A stretch of DNA of 64,000 nt from Cloeon dipterum (GCF_949628265.1 NC_088787.1:17536501-17600500), one strand, 5' to 3'; counted from the first letter of the stretch, positions 14,701 through 29,100 are shown. Notes: a model not told the origin generated them from the letters alone. A program made the numbers and translations.

Positions 14701-15700
14701 GTATCAACGTTTTATGGGTGTCATGAGTCAGGCGAAAGACATAATGCTCGTATAATACACGCTCATTTCGGCATACGATATATACCTGTGCGGCTGTCTT
14801 ATTAACCGCGATGAGAAAAAAAGTTAGAAGAAGCCGCTGCTGGAAAAGTGAATGTCATCCTCGCGGGAATTCGAAAATATGTATTACGCCCTGGCTTGAC
14901 ACTCTGTCGGCTCAGCGTTTCGCCTGTCGTGTGGCGTCTCATACTTTAATTAAAACGTTTCTTCTTCTCTGCCCAAGACACGTCTGTCACTGTTCTCTGA
15001 AACGGCCAGCTGTGCGGCTTAAGAAATACTCATTGTTGCAAAACGCTCCAAAGGCCCCTGCTGAAAATTATTTCCAATTCGTTGAGAAAATTAAATATCT
15101 TTTTACTGCGGAGAAAAACATAGCAGTCCTGGACTCGAATCAATCAAATTGAAGCTCTAATGCATTCAGCGCCGATAGTGTACCGGTCGACTCTGATAAA
15201 AAGCGATTTTCCCACGAAAGCAGCAAGTTAACACCTCGGAGCAAAATCTGCCCGCGCAGCATTGTTGGTGCGACAAAAGTCAATCTGTTAGCAGCAACAG
15301 ACGCCGTCCTGCGGCGTCAAGAGGCCAAATCGCAGGCAATCGCCATCGATTCAAGTGAGAAATGTGCAATTCATCGCGGCAAATGAAATTTCAGCAGCTC
15401 ACCGCGTATTTATTTTTTGTGTCAACGCAGGCACGAGAGAAGAGTAGAGAGAAAGAAATGCAGTCGGTGTGTGTGTATATGTGTAGTGTTATTAAAATGC
15501 ACTTGCTGCTCGAGAATCGTGAGCGGAGCAGAAACAGAAGCAGCAGGAAATAGAAACACATCAACTCTCAAGTGCACACACGCGGTAAGAAGAGTTGAAA
15601 ATAAAGCGAGGGAGGCGAGGAGGATTCATAATCGCGGCTGCGAATGCTAATTGAAGCGGTCTCTTCCTCTTTCTGTCCATGTCGTGGCCACACGATGAGA
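11741..15700. other. non-coding DNA with the broadest GC-rich island
   Basis: Island at about 11741-12600, AT-rich gap to 13340, then a GC-rich block to 15700. It contains an (ATT)5 tract at 13315-13329, a CT tract near 14267-14283 and a CAG tract at 14531-14554. Overlapping open frames at 13343-13988 occur in two frames at once, as expected from GC-rich non-coding DNA. No domain is recognisable. Confidence 0.55.
14531..14554 (+). repeat. short CAG microsatellite with one CAA
   Basis: CAGCAGCAA(CAG)5, 24 bp. In an open frame it would encode Gln, but there is no other coding evidence around it. Confidence 0.9.
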
Positions 15701-18700
15701 TGGGGTTGTCAACTGTAAACGCGTTACATTTTAAATTTTACAAAGTAAATACAAGTTTTTTACTGGGAAAATCAATATGAAATTGTTAAATTTAGATATT
15801 TTGTATGGCAAATATATAAAAGTCCTTTTCTGGACTGGACTTCCTTCAATGAGGCCCGTGCGCTCATGTTATTCGTTCGCGATATTTTTTTGGGACGCGG
15901 AGTTTCCGCAAGTTGTTCCCTATCAAGGGGTTGCCCACCTCAAAAAGGATGAATCGATAAAAATTCTCCTTTCAGAAACAAACATGATGGTGGTATGGAA
16001 GATAAAAATTAAAAATTGGGGGTTTTGAACTAGATTTGACAATTATTTTAATTGAAATAAGACGTAATAACCCTTGGGGAATACCTACCGTACTGCAAAA
16101 AATGGGAAAAACAACTACCAATCCCAAAAACTGCATTGAGAGTCTCAAACTATTAAGCTTGAATATGTTCATAAGGTACAAATAATTAAACAAAAAATAT
16201 TTGACTTCCAGTTTTTCCAATAGACCAATAATTTTAAATATTACCGGCAAAATACATGTGCAAGGTTGATTGAAGCGTGACGATGCTTTGGACCAATAAT
16301 TTATGCGAATGTTGTTCCCTATTAGAGAAGTAGTGAAGTAGTAAATAGTTTGCAGTGGAATCTCGGCATAGTCTAGAATTCTCAACCCTGGCGAACAGCG
16401 TTTCTGATGACGGCGGCGGCCGGACGGACGGACGGTCAGGCAAGGCTGGCCGCATAATTAAATTCCTCTCCTCCCCGCAGCTCCTTTGATTGCGTTTTGA
16501 CGGCGCGACATTCCCGCAGCGCGCGCAACAATCAACCCACCGACCTTTCATTTTTTGTCAAAATATCAAACACGATGATGACAAAAAAGAACTCTTCTCT
16601 GCGTGTGCTCCGCGAGGGGCTTTTTGAAGCCCGCTCTTGTCATGTATAGGCATTGTATGCATATGTATTATTTTATCCACGTATACAAAGAGGTAACAGC
16701 GAGACGTTCACTCGCTCACTCTCGCATTGTCAAAATTTACACTGAAATCATCAACCGAACACCATTTGTCTCTCTGTCGTGTATTTCTTTCTTTCCTATA
16801 ATGTATGTTGGATGTCTCACGGCGTCGTCAACCTGTGCTGTCGCTGTCTAGCTGGATGGCTGACGTGTTTGCTTTTTAACGCAGTCACGACGACGCACAC
16901 ACACACCGACTTTTTAATGCACGCTTTTTTATTTATGTTGGTGCTAAAAATCCCGGTGATTCGAGAATTCAGACCGTCATATAACCGAGACAGAGTGACA
17001 TAAATGAAAATTTTTGTTTTAATGACTCGTAAAGAGTTCACGTTCAAGTTCAGCAGCTCTTTGGTAGTTCAAAGTGAGCAATGTTTAAAAAGCAGTTATC
17101 TGGTTTTATATGTATGTGAAAAATTCATTTAATAGTTCATCTTTTCAATTATCGTAAAATAAGACGGTTTTGTTCTGCATGAACTAAAATTCATCTTACT
17201 GTTAATCTTCAAGACAACTTCAAAGTAGGGATAGTGGTGTTATTCGAGATTGCGATACATTATTCAAAAACATAATCGGCCAAATTGATCAAAAAAAATA
17301 AATTAAAATTCCAGTTTTCAGGTATTATTTAATTTAGTAAGACTTTTAGGCTCAATATTTATAATAAATTGATATAGCTCGTTACGCTATGCAAAAAGTA
17401 AAAGTTGAAATATTTCTATAATTTAAATCCATAAACTATTTGTTTATCAAGTTAAAAGATTTATTATTTATTTTTAATAGACGTAGTAGTGACCTTATTA
17501 CATAATATGAGAGTTCCAAATATTATTGATAAATATCAATATTTGAAGTATTGCCTGAAGGGGGACATATTTATAGCAGAGTATTGCCGCTGCCTTAGAG
17601 CATAATAGTATAGGAAAAATATGTTTTACCTTGGGTTTCTTTAAAACAACTGGTGGTTATACGGAATTTGTATATATAAATATGCAACCCCACGGCAAGC
17701 ATGCTCTGCCGGTTGCAGACGCACAGCCCCTGTTGGCACACTAAACTTGGCGGTTGATGTTTCCAAACTATATATAACATTAAATTTACAAAAAAATTTG
17801 AATGCGTGGAAGATACACTTCACGCTTGGATCCTTCTAAAATCTCATTTAATTCTAATTAAACTAATTGATTTGCATATTAATTTCCTCTTCGACGTAAG
17901 GAAAGGAGTAAGAAGTGACGGGAGCGTTGAATAATCGCGTGTGCGTATTTTTTAAGAAGAGCAAAATCGTGAGGTCGTAAAGAATAAAAAACGATTATGT
18001 CGAAGGTTCCTGTCCAGCGGTGTGCACAAAATTTTACAGCGCAGCAATTATAATCGCATAAATACGAGATTCGGCGGTGGAGATATGCAGGCCGTTCGTA
18101 TAATACCGTTCTTGCTGTCATTCCCGATTCAGAAATTTTTAATCAAGGAAAGAGACCGCGACACGGCCGCCACATAATTAAAAACAGTCGTCTCCGCTAA
18201 TAATTTCCTGCAGCATTTTAATTAACATTTAAAATGTGCGACTGCTGACCGCGTCACCGCACCGCCGAGCACAAATAATACAAAAGAAAAATAAGAGGAA
18301 TAAAAGATTCGCCGTCCACGAGAGAGCAGCCCGAGAGCAAGAAGCGTGCTCTGATTTTCAGAGATTAAAAATCACTCCTCTCCTAATAGCTTTGGGAAAA
18401 AATAATATTACGAGCGAGCGAGGCCTTCGGCGCCGTTTTGACATTCATCTTTGTATGACGTGCTAATACTGCTCACACGAAGGAATGCATTAATGACTCT
18501 TTAAATTTAATTTTCATTGTTCAATATTGAAAAGCCGCAGTAGCCAGATGAGTTATTAATTTAGTACTTCTCAAATTTTTGTTTAATATTTTTATTTTGA
18601 AAAAAAATCTATAAATTGATATTAAAGGAGTTTAATATTTTTTTTTCAATTCGTCATACACGATTATGGCGTATCAAGAAGCTTATAAAATTAAATCGCA

Positions 18701-21000
18701 GTCAGAGTATTAAACTAGTCGGCCTTTGGATAATATGCACAATGGCACGATATACTTGGCCAAAATCAGGAATGGTATGAGAATGTCTCAACAGAAATGG
18801 CAAAAAGTTTGGACTGATGTTTATTTTTACCAGATTTTTACAAGGGCGTTAATTGCTCATACTATCAAGAGGTGTACTTATTACAAGTCCGTTGGTTTGT
18901 TACACGCAACAATGAAATAGTTAAAAAACCAAACGCGCAACCCTTCAATAGAGGGCTTTAAAATTGTTGTGAAAACAGCAAAAAGTGCGGCTTTATAGAA
19001 GAGCATGCTTCACTCTCTACAGAATTAGTTGAATAAGTTTTGCATTTATCAACGGGTGAGCTTGAATCAGAGGACATCAGAGTGTTTTTAGCAGATGAAA
19101 CCATAGGATAACATTCCCATTCGCACACAAATCAAACAAACGTTTATCCGAATGCGGGAGCGTGTCGCCGCGCACTTCAAAGGGTTGCTTTGCTCGCACA
19201 CAGAGAGCGTTATTAAAAAGCAATATTTGGAATTGGTGGACGCAACGGGCGCACTGGTCGCTCGGCCGCGTTATCAGCCCGTTTGATCTGCGTTGATTAC
19301 TTTAAAATGATTTGAATAATGCATTATACGGCCGTGCAGAAAGCAGCGCGCGGCAGATTCCCTGGGCCGAAAAGCGCGCGCGAGTCGTCGACCTTGCTCG
19401 ATGCTCAGTGGCTGGCGCGGCCGCCGGTGGACACCCAAATTAAATGTGTACGCATTATCAAAAGCCGGGCGCTGCGACTCTCTCGGAATATTTTTCACGC
19501 TCGTTAATCTGCGCGATGTGCACGCAATATGCATATTTATGACTCGGAAATCACGCCGTCGGAGCGGCGAGTCAGCCAGCCAGGCAGCGAGCAAGCGCGG
19601 CCCCCGAAACAGACACTTGTTGTCCCCGACAGCAGGTGACACGCTAATTGGCCACAGGGGCCGCCGATTAAATTCGCAGCTGGACGCCCGCGAGCAATTA
19701 CCATAAAAGCGAGCCGAGCCGAGCTGACTGTAAGGTGACATTCCTTTTCTTCTGCTCGCGCGCTCGGCTCCTCGAGTGGCCGCGGGGGCCTCTCCGCCGA
19801 GTCTCCAGGGACACTCGTTTCATTTGCATGTAATCATCTGGCTGAGCTTTTCGTCTTTCAGCTTGTACCCGGTACAAATTACCGGGCTTCACGATTAATG
19901 CTGATCGTGTATCAAGCCGTTTCATTTAGCTTCTCAAGACGCTATCATTTAAAGAAAAATGGCAAACAGCTTCACGACAACGTAAATATACTATAAAAAG
20001 TTTCATGACTATTTCTTTCTATAAATAGTTTTAAATGTTGACAAATATAATATATTCTTTATCAGCTAGTACATTTTACAACTTTTTGTTTGGGCTACAT
20101 TTGATGCCTGAGGACCAAAAGTTTTTTCTAGGGTTTTCAAGTGAATAACAAAAAGACTTTCCTTTAAAAAAATGGAAATTTAAGACGCAAGTTCGCGAGT
20201 GGATTTTTCTGTAAACGATGCACTAAAATCTCCTCTAAATAGAGTTCAAGGTGCCACCTTAATCCAAAATTTGCTCCTAAATACATTCTATATAGTGCAA
20301 AAAAACCTTGGAAATTAACAGCCCTATTGCTCACGACTCTATTGAAGACTTGTCACTATTTTAAAATGTGTATTTATATTTTAGAAATGGCAGATACACA
20401 CAAACGTAGCAGTAGATCATCTAGGTGCGAAACTAAACTGCCGTTGCCGCGTTCTTTGTGTTTTGTGGATATGATAATTCCGACGAGCTATATTTTCGTG
20501 TCAAGCGCGACTTCTGCTTCTCCCAAGGAAGCGGCGCGGCACTTGTAAATGCGCTCACAACATTATCATCAGCGGCTCGCATAATGAGGCAGCAGCTCTC
20601 TCGCTTGTTTTGTTTGCTGCGTGAATAATTACGCGTTGCACGTTAATGATGTTCAGAATTTTAATGTGGCCGCCGCCGCAAATGACATCCCTTCCTCGCG
20701 CGTCGCTTCCCAACACATATGCACACACGTACGGACCGACCGGTCTAATTGTTTAATAAAAGGGCAGCCACGCATGCTGCCGAGCTGTGACCACGGCCAG
20801 TTGAACTAGCTATTGTTCGCCTGCTGCCGTGAATATGTATATGTTTTATACCAAGCCTAATAAACAAACAAACAATCCAACTGTAGTTTTTGCGTCGCAT
20901 TCGCGGAATGTGTTATAAAGAAGTGAACTGATTCTCAGCACCTCATCGTCGTGGTCATCGTTTGCTTTAGCGTGGAACAAGCGGCTACAAATTGAAGGAA
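15701..21000. other. non-coding DNA, alternating islands, with one copy of a dispersed repeat
   Basis: GC-rich islands at about 16360-17010, 17880-18480, 19080-19930 and 20400-21000 are separated by AT-rich DNA. Repeat copy A lies at 15824-15963. An imperfect stem, TATTGATA-AA-TATCAATA, occurs at 17524-17541. No coding exon is recognisable. Confidence 0.55.
15824..15963 (+). repeat. dispersed repeat, copy A
   Basis: It shares ordered blocks with 21593-21718 in the same orientation: CTTTTCTGGACTGGACT, CTTCCTYCAATGAGGCCC, ATGTTA, TTGGGACRCGGAG, TTCCGCAAGTTGT versus TTCGCAAGTTGT, and ACCTCAAAA followed by a GATGAA/GGTGAAA-type end. It is probably a decayed transposable element fragment of unknown family. 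Flanks beyond these limits do not match. Confidence 0.8.
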
Positions 21001-21592
21001 CCCAGCTACGTTTGAACTTTTAAAAACAACCAGACCTTAGAAAACGTTGCAAAAATAAATTTTCGTTAACTATGAAATTATTACGTTTGTTCTTTGTCCA
21101 ATGCAGGGTGTTTGCAAACAGTGGTTACAAATTATTTTCAAGTTTGATTTTTTACAGTGCTTCGGATTTTAGTAGAGTAGTTTATTAAGCTAAAATAAAT
21201 TAAACAAATTGTTATAATTGACTTTTTAAACAAACTAATATATGAATAAATCGCCATTATGCAGCCAAAACCTGTTTTATTTCTTTATGCCATATATCTT
21301 TCATCATTTTTTATTTAGCTATCCTTCACTATTCGTATTTTTGATACAGGAAAAACCCAAATCAACTATTTCCTAACCTTGCAATGCAAAATTTTAACTC
21401 CTTAAAGTTTTTGAAGCGTTGTTAATCTTTGCGTTCACTTGCAACGTAGTATTCAAGCGGTTTGCTCTCGGCAGTCCCACTCGCTACTTACTGGTTTGCA
21501 CCTTTCCAGTATCATGAGTGAATTACTTTCAGAGGATGAATGTCTGGCGTTTCAATAAAAGACCCCAGTGTGAGGGCAGGAACACGAGCTGG

Positions 21593-21718
21593 GTCTTTTC
21601 TGGACTGGACTCTGGGCTTCCTCCAATGAGGCCCATGTTACTAGGCCCAATGTTATTGGGACACGGAGAATTCGCAAGTTGTATTACCTACCTCAAAAGA
21701 GGGTGAAATGATAGAAAA
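21593..21718 (+). repeat. dispersed repeat, copy B
   Basis: Partner of the copy at 15824-15963. It has a local variant, CCCATGTTACTAGGCCCAAT, where copy A reads differently. I see no terminal inverted repeats, poly(A) tail or clear target-site duplication, so the element class is open. Confidence 0.8.
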
Positions 21719-23748
21719 GCTATTTTTCAAAGAAAATAAAATTTATTTTATAATTGAATTTGATAGTCTGAAATTTTGCTCAATAGAAATCATATATCAT
21801 CGTGACAATTTGCAACGTAAAATAAAACCGATTTTTTTGCTCTGAATATGAGAATTTTTGTCAAATAAATCGCCAAAAAATCAATTGTTATGATACCGGG
21901 CAAACAACTATAGAGATGAATGACTTATTATACATCCTCCATTTATCTTAAAGTGTTTGCTTCCTGTATAAAAAATGGATTTCTTTTATACCAGAGAAGC
22001 AAATTACAGTACAAAGTTTCTGACTCTGATATTTATTATAAAATGCAAATAAAATTAATATTAAATGATTATGAAACGTTTATAAGTCACGATTCTATTT
22101 GAAGATTTATTTCGTATCTTCATGCAATCAATTTCCAGAATAGTAAAATAAATAACCTAATAAAATAACTCCTGGTAGACAGAATTATATACGGATTAGC
22201 AGAGGAAATTCATAAAAAGAGCAGTACCGAGAGCCAGCAGTCGCACTTTAACGTTCCAGGATAGTGTTGCGAGGAAAGTAATTAAAAGACACATAAAAAT
22301 TTCTTCTGCGCGTAATTGATGGTCACCGTGACAAGTCAATGACGGCGACCGCGTTATACTGTGTGGCGCATACATTAGCGTGTGAGAACGGCAGAGCTCG
22401 CAGCAGGGTCGGCTTTTTACGATTTTGTCACACCGCGAGAGAAGAGCTGTGGCGCAGAGTTTTATTGCACTGAATGCTCTCCCAGGAAGCGGTGCATAAT
22501 TAATTACACATAAATATTATCTCTAGATCAAAGGAGGCGGAATGAGCTTTAATTTCCACAGTCTCATATGCATAATTCAGCGAGCGAGACAAAAAGAGAC
22601 AAAGACTCGTCTTTCATGCGGCATAAAATTTATTCCTGCGCGATGAACGCCGCCGCCGCCACCGCGTGCACGAGGAAAGAGTCTCCGCGGCGCTCCGATT
22701 CAGGCCTGATAACATTCTCAGGAACCATATAATTGGGGGAACCGTGTAATTACAGCTGCAAAAAATGGGAATGTAATTTATAAAGGTTCGAAAAGTCGCC
22801 CTCGCGTCCTGCCGTCACTTACGCCGCGCGGTCTATATTATTTTACTGTCAAACAGCCGTGAATTTCGAAACAAGTTTCTGCTCTCTCTTGGAAGGCGAT
22901 TGGTATTTTCGAAAAGGTTTCCGCGTCATTCGCGCATACTGACTGCTGCGGGAGTGAAATTCAGACAATGGCACCCATGCCGCGAGTTTGAATATAAATT
23001 GAAAGTGCGTATTAAGCGAACGGGCGAGCGCGCACGATTATGATCTGTTGAACAAATATCAGCTGCTGCTTGGGTCGTCTCTCTATTCAATTCGCCTGCA
23101 GACCATTCGGGTGACATTAATTGCGCATAAAGAGCAGGTTTTATGCCCGCGCGCGACTTTTACTCAGAATCGCGCGCCGTGGCTCTCGGAAAAATGAGCA
23201 GCCTCTCAAATATAAATTTGACAAAAATTTACTTGTGGAGCACACTCATTATTGCCCGGCTACTCATGTTCGATGGAGATAAAATTGTGCCTCCGATACA
23301 TAAAAATAAATTCGCTGTCCCTTTAGCGGGCTAATAATAAAACGTAAATATTTATTTTCCTCGTCTAACCCTTTCGCCGAAACATTTGCACACAGGAGGC
23401 CAAGTGGCATTCCAACTATTCGCTGGAGACGTGCACATGTCAAATCGTCAAATGTGTGGCATTTTTCGCTAATGGTGAGCAGATCGTCGAGGGAAAATAT
23501 TCAAACTAGCGTCAAACTGCTGCTGGAATTTTGTCAAACAAGCACTCCAAACATCAAAATGCAAACTAGGCAGAACATTTAGAAATTTTAAATATGCTTC
23601 CACCTGCTAGATTCATTTTTTTCTTTAATGCAAATATTTTTAATATGTGAATTAAAGTTTAATTAATTATAATTAACCTAATTCCAGCTATCAGTTTTGT
23701 TATCAAATTAACTTTATGCAACAAATTATCTAGAGGTGAATAAATCAG

Positions 23749-23788
23749 CAGTAGCTTTTATATAAAAACAGTAGCCTTTATATAAAAA
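23749..23788 (+). repeat. 20-bp tandem duplication
   Basis: CAGTAGCTTTTATATAAAAA is followed directly by the same 20-mer with one change (CAGTAGCCTTTATATAAAAA). Confidence 0.9.
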
Positions 23789-24846
23789 CTACTAACGATA
23801 TGCTATAAAACATTTTATTTTATCCGTAAAGGAATTTATAGAATAATGAATACAGATGGAGCAGTAGCTAAGTTTTAAGATGTTAAGATACTAGATGCCA
23901 ATGAAAGCAGAAGCACACGAGATTGTCATAATTGTCAGAAGAAATATATTGAAAATAAACAGCTCGCTACACACTGAGGAAGCTACATTTAATTCTTCTA
24001 TGGCATGTCAAGAAGAGTATAAAACAATGTTTCATATTATTATCATTATTGATTTTAAGACAAATGGTGTTAAAAATTGTGCAAAGAGATATACTAATCA
24101 GACCATATCCTGTTGCTATACTCTCTTTGGAACTATTTTTAATAACAAATCACAAAATGAATGAAAAATAACTTCAACAGCTTCTCCCCATTTTTCTGTA
24201 TCCTCTTGATATCTCATTTTTTTTTAATTTGGACAAAAAGTTGTATGAATTGCTCTTGATTCCAACCCTAAGGATTACACGTTATTTGTGGTGTAGAACC
24301 GAAAACCTTTCAAACAACCGCTCATATTGATCCCATTTAATCTGTTAATTAAAATTTCCCCGAATTCTCCCAAACACCTTTGTATCCCGAAGCAGCGCGC
24401 GTACCAAGAGCAGAGAACCAATTACCAGGCCATTAAATTTTTATCTCAAAGGGGGTCGAAAATAAATTGGATAAAGCAGCGCAAAACTTGGCCTTGCACA
24501 CACCGAAAACTAACTAATCCCTCGGCAGTGCCTGTGCGCCGGTGGTAAAGAGCGGGCCGTCGATTTACGACACTGGCAGCAACCCTCCCTCTCGGAAGAA
24601 AACCACCCTGATGGCAGGCCGAGTCGGACGCGGAGAGAATCGCCAAATCGTGTCCATCTCGCGGGGCCAATTAAAAGGCTAATTAGGCGGGTTGAACGAC
24701 CGCCAGGGAATTATGCATGTGTGGTGTGTGCAGCCAGCGGAGCAGAATAAGTGTGTACGGGCAGAGATCTTTGCCGGCCGCTGCTGGACGACACTCTCAT
24801 TAAAACGGCCGTTGACTGGCGATGGATGGGCCCTTCTTCGCACATG

Positions 24847-24873
<27 letters not shown>
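24847..24873 (+). repeat. (CA)n microsatellite
   Basis: 27 bp of uninterrupted CA in a GC-rich island. Confidence 0.95.
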
Positions 24874-24877
<4 letters not shown>

Positions 24878-24939
24878 CTCCCACGTCCACCTGCTTAACG
24901 GGACCGGCGAGGCATGATGTCAGCAGCCCTGAGGGCCGC

Positions 24940-24969
24940 GTGACGGCCCCCGGCGTGACGGCCCCCGGC
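24940..24969 (+). repeat. 15-bp GC-rich tandem duplication
   Basis: GTGACGGCCCCCGGC occurs twice in direct tandem with no mismatch. Confidence 0.95.
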
Positions 24970-26110
24970 GCGGGCGGCCAGCCGGCCGGAGCTGCGGCGC
25001 GCGGTCAAAGGTGGCTTTCTCCACGACAAATGGGCGCGTCCGGCAAACCGACCCGCAGCCGCGCGCGAGATGCAACTCGAGCGAACACATTAATATATTT
25101 ATGTGCCAGTGTGGACCCGCGGAGCAGAAGAACAATCGAATCCTGTTGTGTATCGCGCCCGACTAGAGGGTGTCCACGGAATGATTTTGCTCTTTTTTTA
25201 AGAGCTGCTGCCACGTGCGGTACTAAATCGTTTTCTTGCAAGCACTATAATATAGAGATAAGTTTGCTATTTTATTCCTAGAAACCCCAGCAACAAGCAC
25301 CAGAAATTCATTCATTGTCCTATTACATTATTTGTATTTTGCCTGATTTTATTAGTTTGGTTTGTGGTAAATAATAATCTAAAAAGATGAATAAATAAAT
25401 GAATTAATATCATTAGGCTTGCAATTCAAATGTCACATGTAATGCACATTTTCTCTAAGTATTTTATTGTGAATTTTCACTTTTTCCCGAGATGCTCGTA
25501 TTTACTTATTATTTTGAATCTTGGGCTTTGTTCATATTAAAGCTAATGTTATCTATAGAAATATTGCTATAAAATTCTAATTTTTAATGACGTACACTTG
25601 CCAATTTCATAAATAAAACTATGCAGCGTATAATTCACAGAATCTTTCTATGAACCCACGCAGAACAATAAATTAAACATTATAAATCATATTTGAAACT
25701 AATTAAAATTTAAAAATTTGTGAAAAATGTATTTAATCTGGCAAAAAAAATTACTATGAAGTTCGTATGAGTAAATTAAAACTAATATTGTAATATCTTT
25801 AATTGCATACGTTAGTTATAGGTTACAGTTCAATTAAATTTTTTATAGTATAGCATATTAATTTGATTTTGGTAATTAACAAGAGGGCACACTTTGTGTG
25901 CTAAAAATTTCCCTCTATCTTGCAGCAACAACACACAATTTAACAGAAATTTTGTCAAATCCAGACTCTCAAATTTTTTTTGCTCCGATATATGAATTGA
26001 TCGCCAAAATGTTTTATTTTTTCCTTATGTCTATACATTTAAAACCAGTATAAATATGTTTTTTCCTGGAATAATAATACACATCAAGAAAAAACTTCAA
26101 AGAATCCAAC

Positions 26111-29100
26111 TGCGCAGCAGACTTGCAAGCACTTTTAATTTCCTTTCTTCATGCGCCCTCTATAAAATCTCAAGTGGGCGACTGTTGGGAGAGCAGAGCT
26201 AAATACGAGCGATTTCCGATCAGGAAAACGGAAAATAAACGCTTAAACACACTCTTGTGGAGGCCGCGCCGAGCAATAAAGCACTCGGCCCGGCGCGCTT
26301 TCTTGTCTCTTGATCGCGTCCGCCCGCCTGCGATGCGTATAAAAAAATGCTTTTCGGCCGCGGGCTGTGAATTTATTACTCACACAGAGCGAGCGAGAGA
26401 GTCGCGGCCGTCTCTCGATAAATAGGCGGCTGGCGAAATTCTTCACGCGTGATTGTCGAGTTTATTAAGAATTAATTACTCCTTATTTCGCCTGTCCTAC
26501 AACGTCAGCAGAGTGCGTGATTCCAAAAGTTCTTTCAAATTTGGCACACATGGAAATGAGATCTTTCTTTCTTTCACTCTCCGCGCCGCGGTGTGAGATG
26601 GACTTGGCTAGCCGCTAATTAGGACGGAGCAATTTAAGCCGCCTTATCTCGCGCGCTAGCACCGCACGAACGTGTCATTTATTTTCTCATTTTGCCAGTG
26701 CCGTTTTAGATATTTGCTAGCAGGTTAATGAGATTTTCAATAACTGCCGCGCATCCAATATATGCCTTTTTGCCACGCGGCAATTTCGTTTTTTCGTTCG
26801 AATCTGTAGAGTGAACGGCGTGCGTGTAATTGTTGTCGGTGAACTCACCTCCCGCGAGAGCAGAGATCACTACTGCAAGAAGATGAGCACACTAACCAAG
26901 TTTCACGGAACAATTTCAAACTAAAACAGGAAATCTTAATTACGTTCAAATTTCCTAACAAATGAGTTTTGCGTACGGTATTTTTGTTAAAGAAATGCCG
27001 TTTTGCAAATTTGCAATTTTCGTTTCATTCGTTCGACTTGTTGTATCTTAACCGCTCTCTGTAGAGAGGTCAAATTTCACCCTTTTGTTTCATTGAAATT
27101 TTCTTTTCCTGCGATGGCCGTGATTGTGTCACAAAATTTGTTTCACAACCGCTTTGTTCTTCTAAGAAATTAATCGACCTTTTGTGTCATGCAATAATTT
27201 GATGCTGATGAATAGCCCGGCAGGAACGACGTTAGAAAACGTTTTTGTGCGTGTGCAGCTTTGTTTGTTTTCGCATTATGTTGCGTCCCCGCCCAAATGC
27301 AAAGGCCCACACTCTCGTCATCTCGGACAATTATATCCATATCCGAAGCCGAGCGGGCAGGCGAGCTTTGAGCGGCGCAATCTACTTTCGCAATCGCAAA
27401 ATATGAATTCGAGCCGGATTCCGGGCGAGCCACGCTGAAAAATTAACAACCGTGCATATTCCGACCTGGATTTAGCGGAATTGATGGCGACTCAAACGAT
27501 GGCGGACAGTTATGATGTCACAAACGGAGAGACTAAGAGTATCGTAAAAGAAAACTGTGCTTTTCAGCTCGTTTATCAGCCAGTGGGGCGACATCCACAC
27601 AGCAAAAACTGTCTCCGGCACGACCTTTTTGCACGGACGACCTCGCGTTAGAGTCAATCCAGCTTATAATATACCCCTGGAGCAAAACAATAAAATTTAC
27701 GATTAGCAGGGAGTTTGTGTTTTGCTGCAGCAACAGCGCACCAGCAGCGCACACGGGCTGGAATATTGTCGTAGGTTATTTTTCTGGCTCAGGCTGCTGT
27801 AATTCTCGCGCGATTCCATTGTATTGTACATAGTCTGCACTCACACACAACAGCAGAGCACACATGCTCGGCGTGGTTAATTCTCGAGAAATCGGATATC
27901 TTCACGGTGCTAGCCAGTGATCCGGGAGTGAAAATGTGCGCTCGCGAGTTATAAAATATTCGAGATGCGCCTGCTGACGACCAGAGACACGAAAGCCAGA
28001 GATACGCGCGCGCACCACTGCAGAAATTTAATTATGCGCAATTCTTTAGAAATTTCATTGACATGATAGTTAATTTGACCTAATTTTTAAATAACTAGTT
28101 GAATTTTACTAATTAATTAACCAGGTGTTCAATAGAACGTGTCAGGTTTCAATAGTCTTTTTAACTTTTGGAGAGCAAAAATCACGAGTCTCTGTTTCTA
28201 AAAATAATGAATAATCAATAAAATTTGAAAATACTACATGGAATAAGTCATACTAAGTAAGACATTTTTAGCAACTCTTGATTAGAGTTTGAAGCATCCG
28301 TCTATTATGAAGCATAACCAGTTGGTGCAGAAATTAACAGAAAATAAATAAATATTCTTCCTTTATTAACAATCATCTTGAGGAAGAGTGTAGGGTGGCA
28401 TATTCAATTCCGCGCGTCTCCCTTCGAGGCTGGCAACTACTGACGACGACACACACACATGGTGCCGGGTACAAAAGTGCAGCACCGGGAGAAAAGTTTC
28501 CTACTGCAACGAAGTGCCGAGCGAGGAGCGCGGTCACGAAGTCGTAATTCAGCTGCACTTTACAAGGGACATGCAAGCGACTTACAAGCATTAAATCTTT
28601 TAATCATTCACCTGTAAAGTTCAAAACGACGACGGCGACGAGCGACGACGACGCTGATCGTGTTGTAAAAATTCAAATTCCAGCTCTCCAGAGTGCCGTG
28701 CTCTGGTAAGAACGAGGGCTCGCGTGATGAGTCCGCGCGCCTGCACTGCAGCTATGGTCTGCTTAGTTAGTGCTATGTAGCTAGTGTTGCTCTCGCTTAT
28801 ATTTTCGTTTTTATTTTTTGTCGACTGGAAAACGCTCTGGCCGGGCTTAATTAAATTTTCGGAAACCCGTAATTAGGGAATAAACGGCCGCGGTCGTGAC
28901 TGCAATTAAGCGGGCCGGCCGTAAATCGTTGCAACCACATCAAGCGGCCTTTGTAAAGTGTGTGTGTACTGAGTGAGCAGCAGCAAAAGGGCCTCCTAAT
29001 CTAATATTCTGCGGCCGGTCGGCTGGCCGGTCGGCCGAGAGAAGAAGCGAAGAAGCCACTGCTTCTGCCCATTGACATAACTCTGCTAACCGACCATATA

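Larger units (their letters stand above)
21001..26110. other. non-coding DNA, two GC-rich islands, microsatellites and small duplications
   Basis: AT-rich at 21001-22180 (with repeat copy B), GC-richer at 22180-23520, AT-rich to 24330, GC-rich at 24330-25270, then AT-rich. The second island holds the (CA)n at 24847-24873 and the 15-bp tandem duplication at 24940-24969. The 176-residue open frame at 24751-25281 runs through both and has no protein character. Confidence 0.55.

Noticed and set aside
15777..16028. Small open frame sharing words (GLPSMRP / GLPPMRP) with one at 21518-21706
   Set aside because: The similarity comes from the dispersed DNA repeat. The frames diverge and carry indels, so not a gene family.
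24751..25281. 176-residue open frame on the plus strand
   Set aside because: It translates a (CA)n run and a GC-rich tandem duplication. Low-complexity artefact.
26795..26815. GTTCGAATC, resembling a tRNA B box
   Set aside because: The flanking bases cannot form a T stem and no A box lies at the right distance upstream.
27240..27265. TTGTGCGTGTG match to the start of insect miR-210
   Set aside because: The match breaks after 11 nt and there is no complementary arm within 80 nt to form a hairpin.
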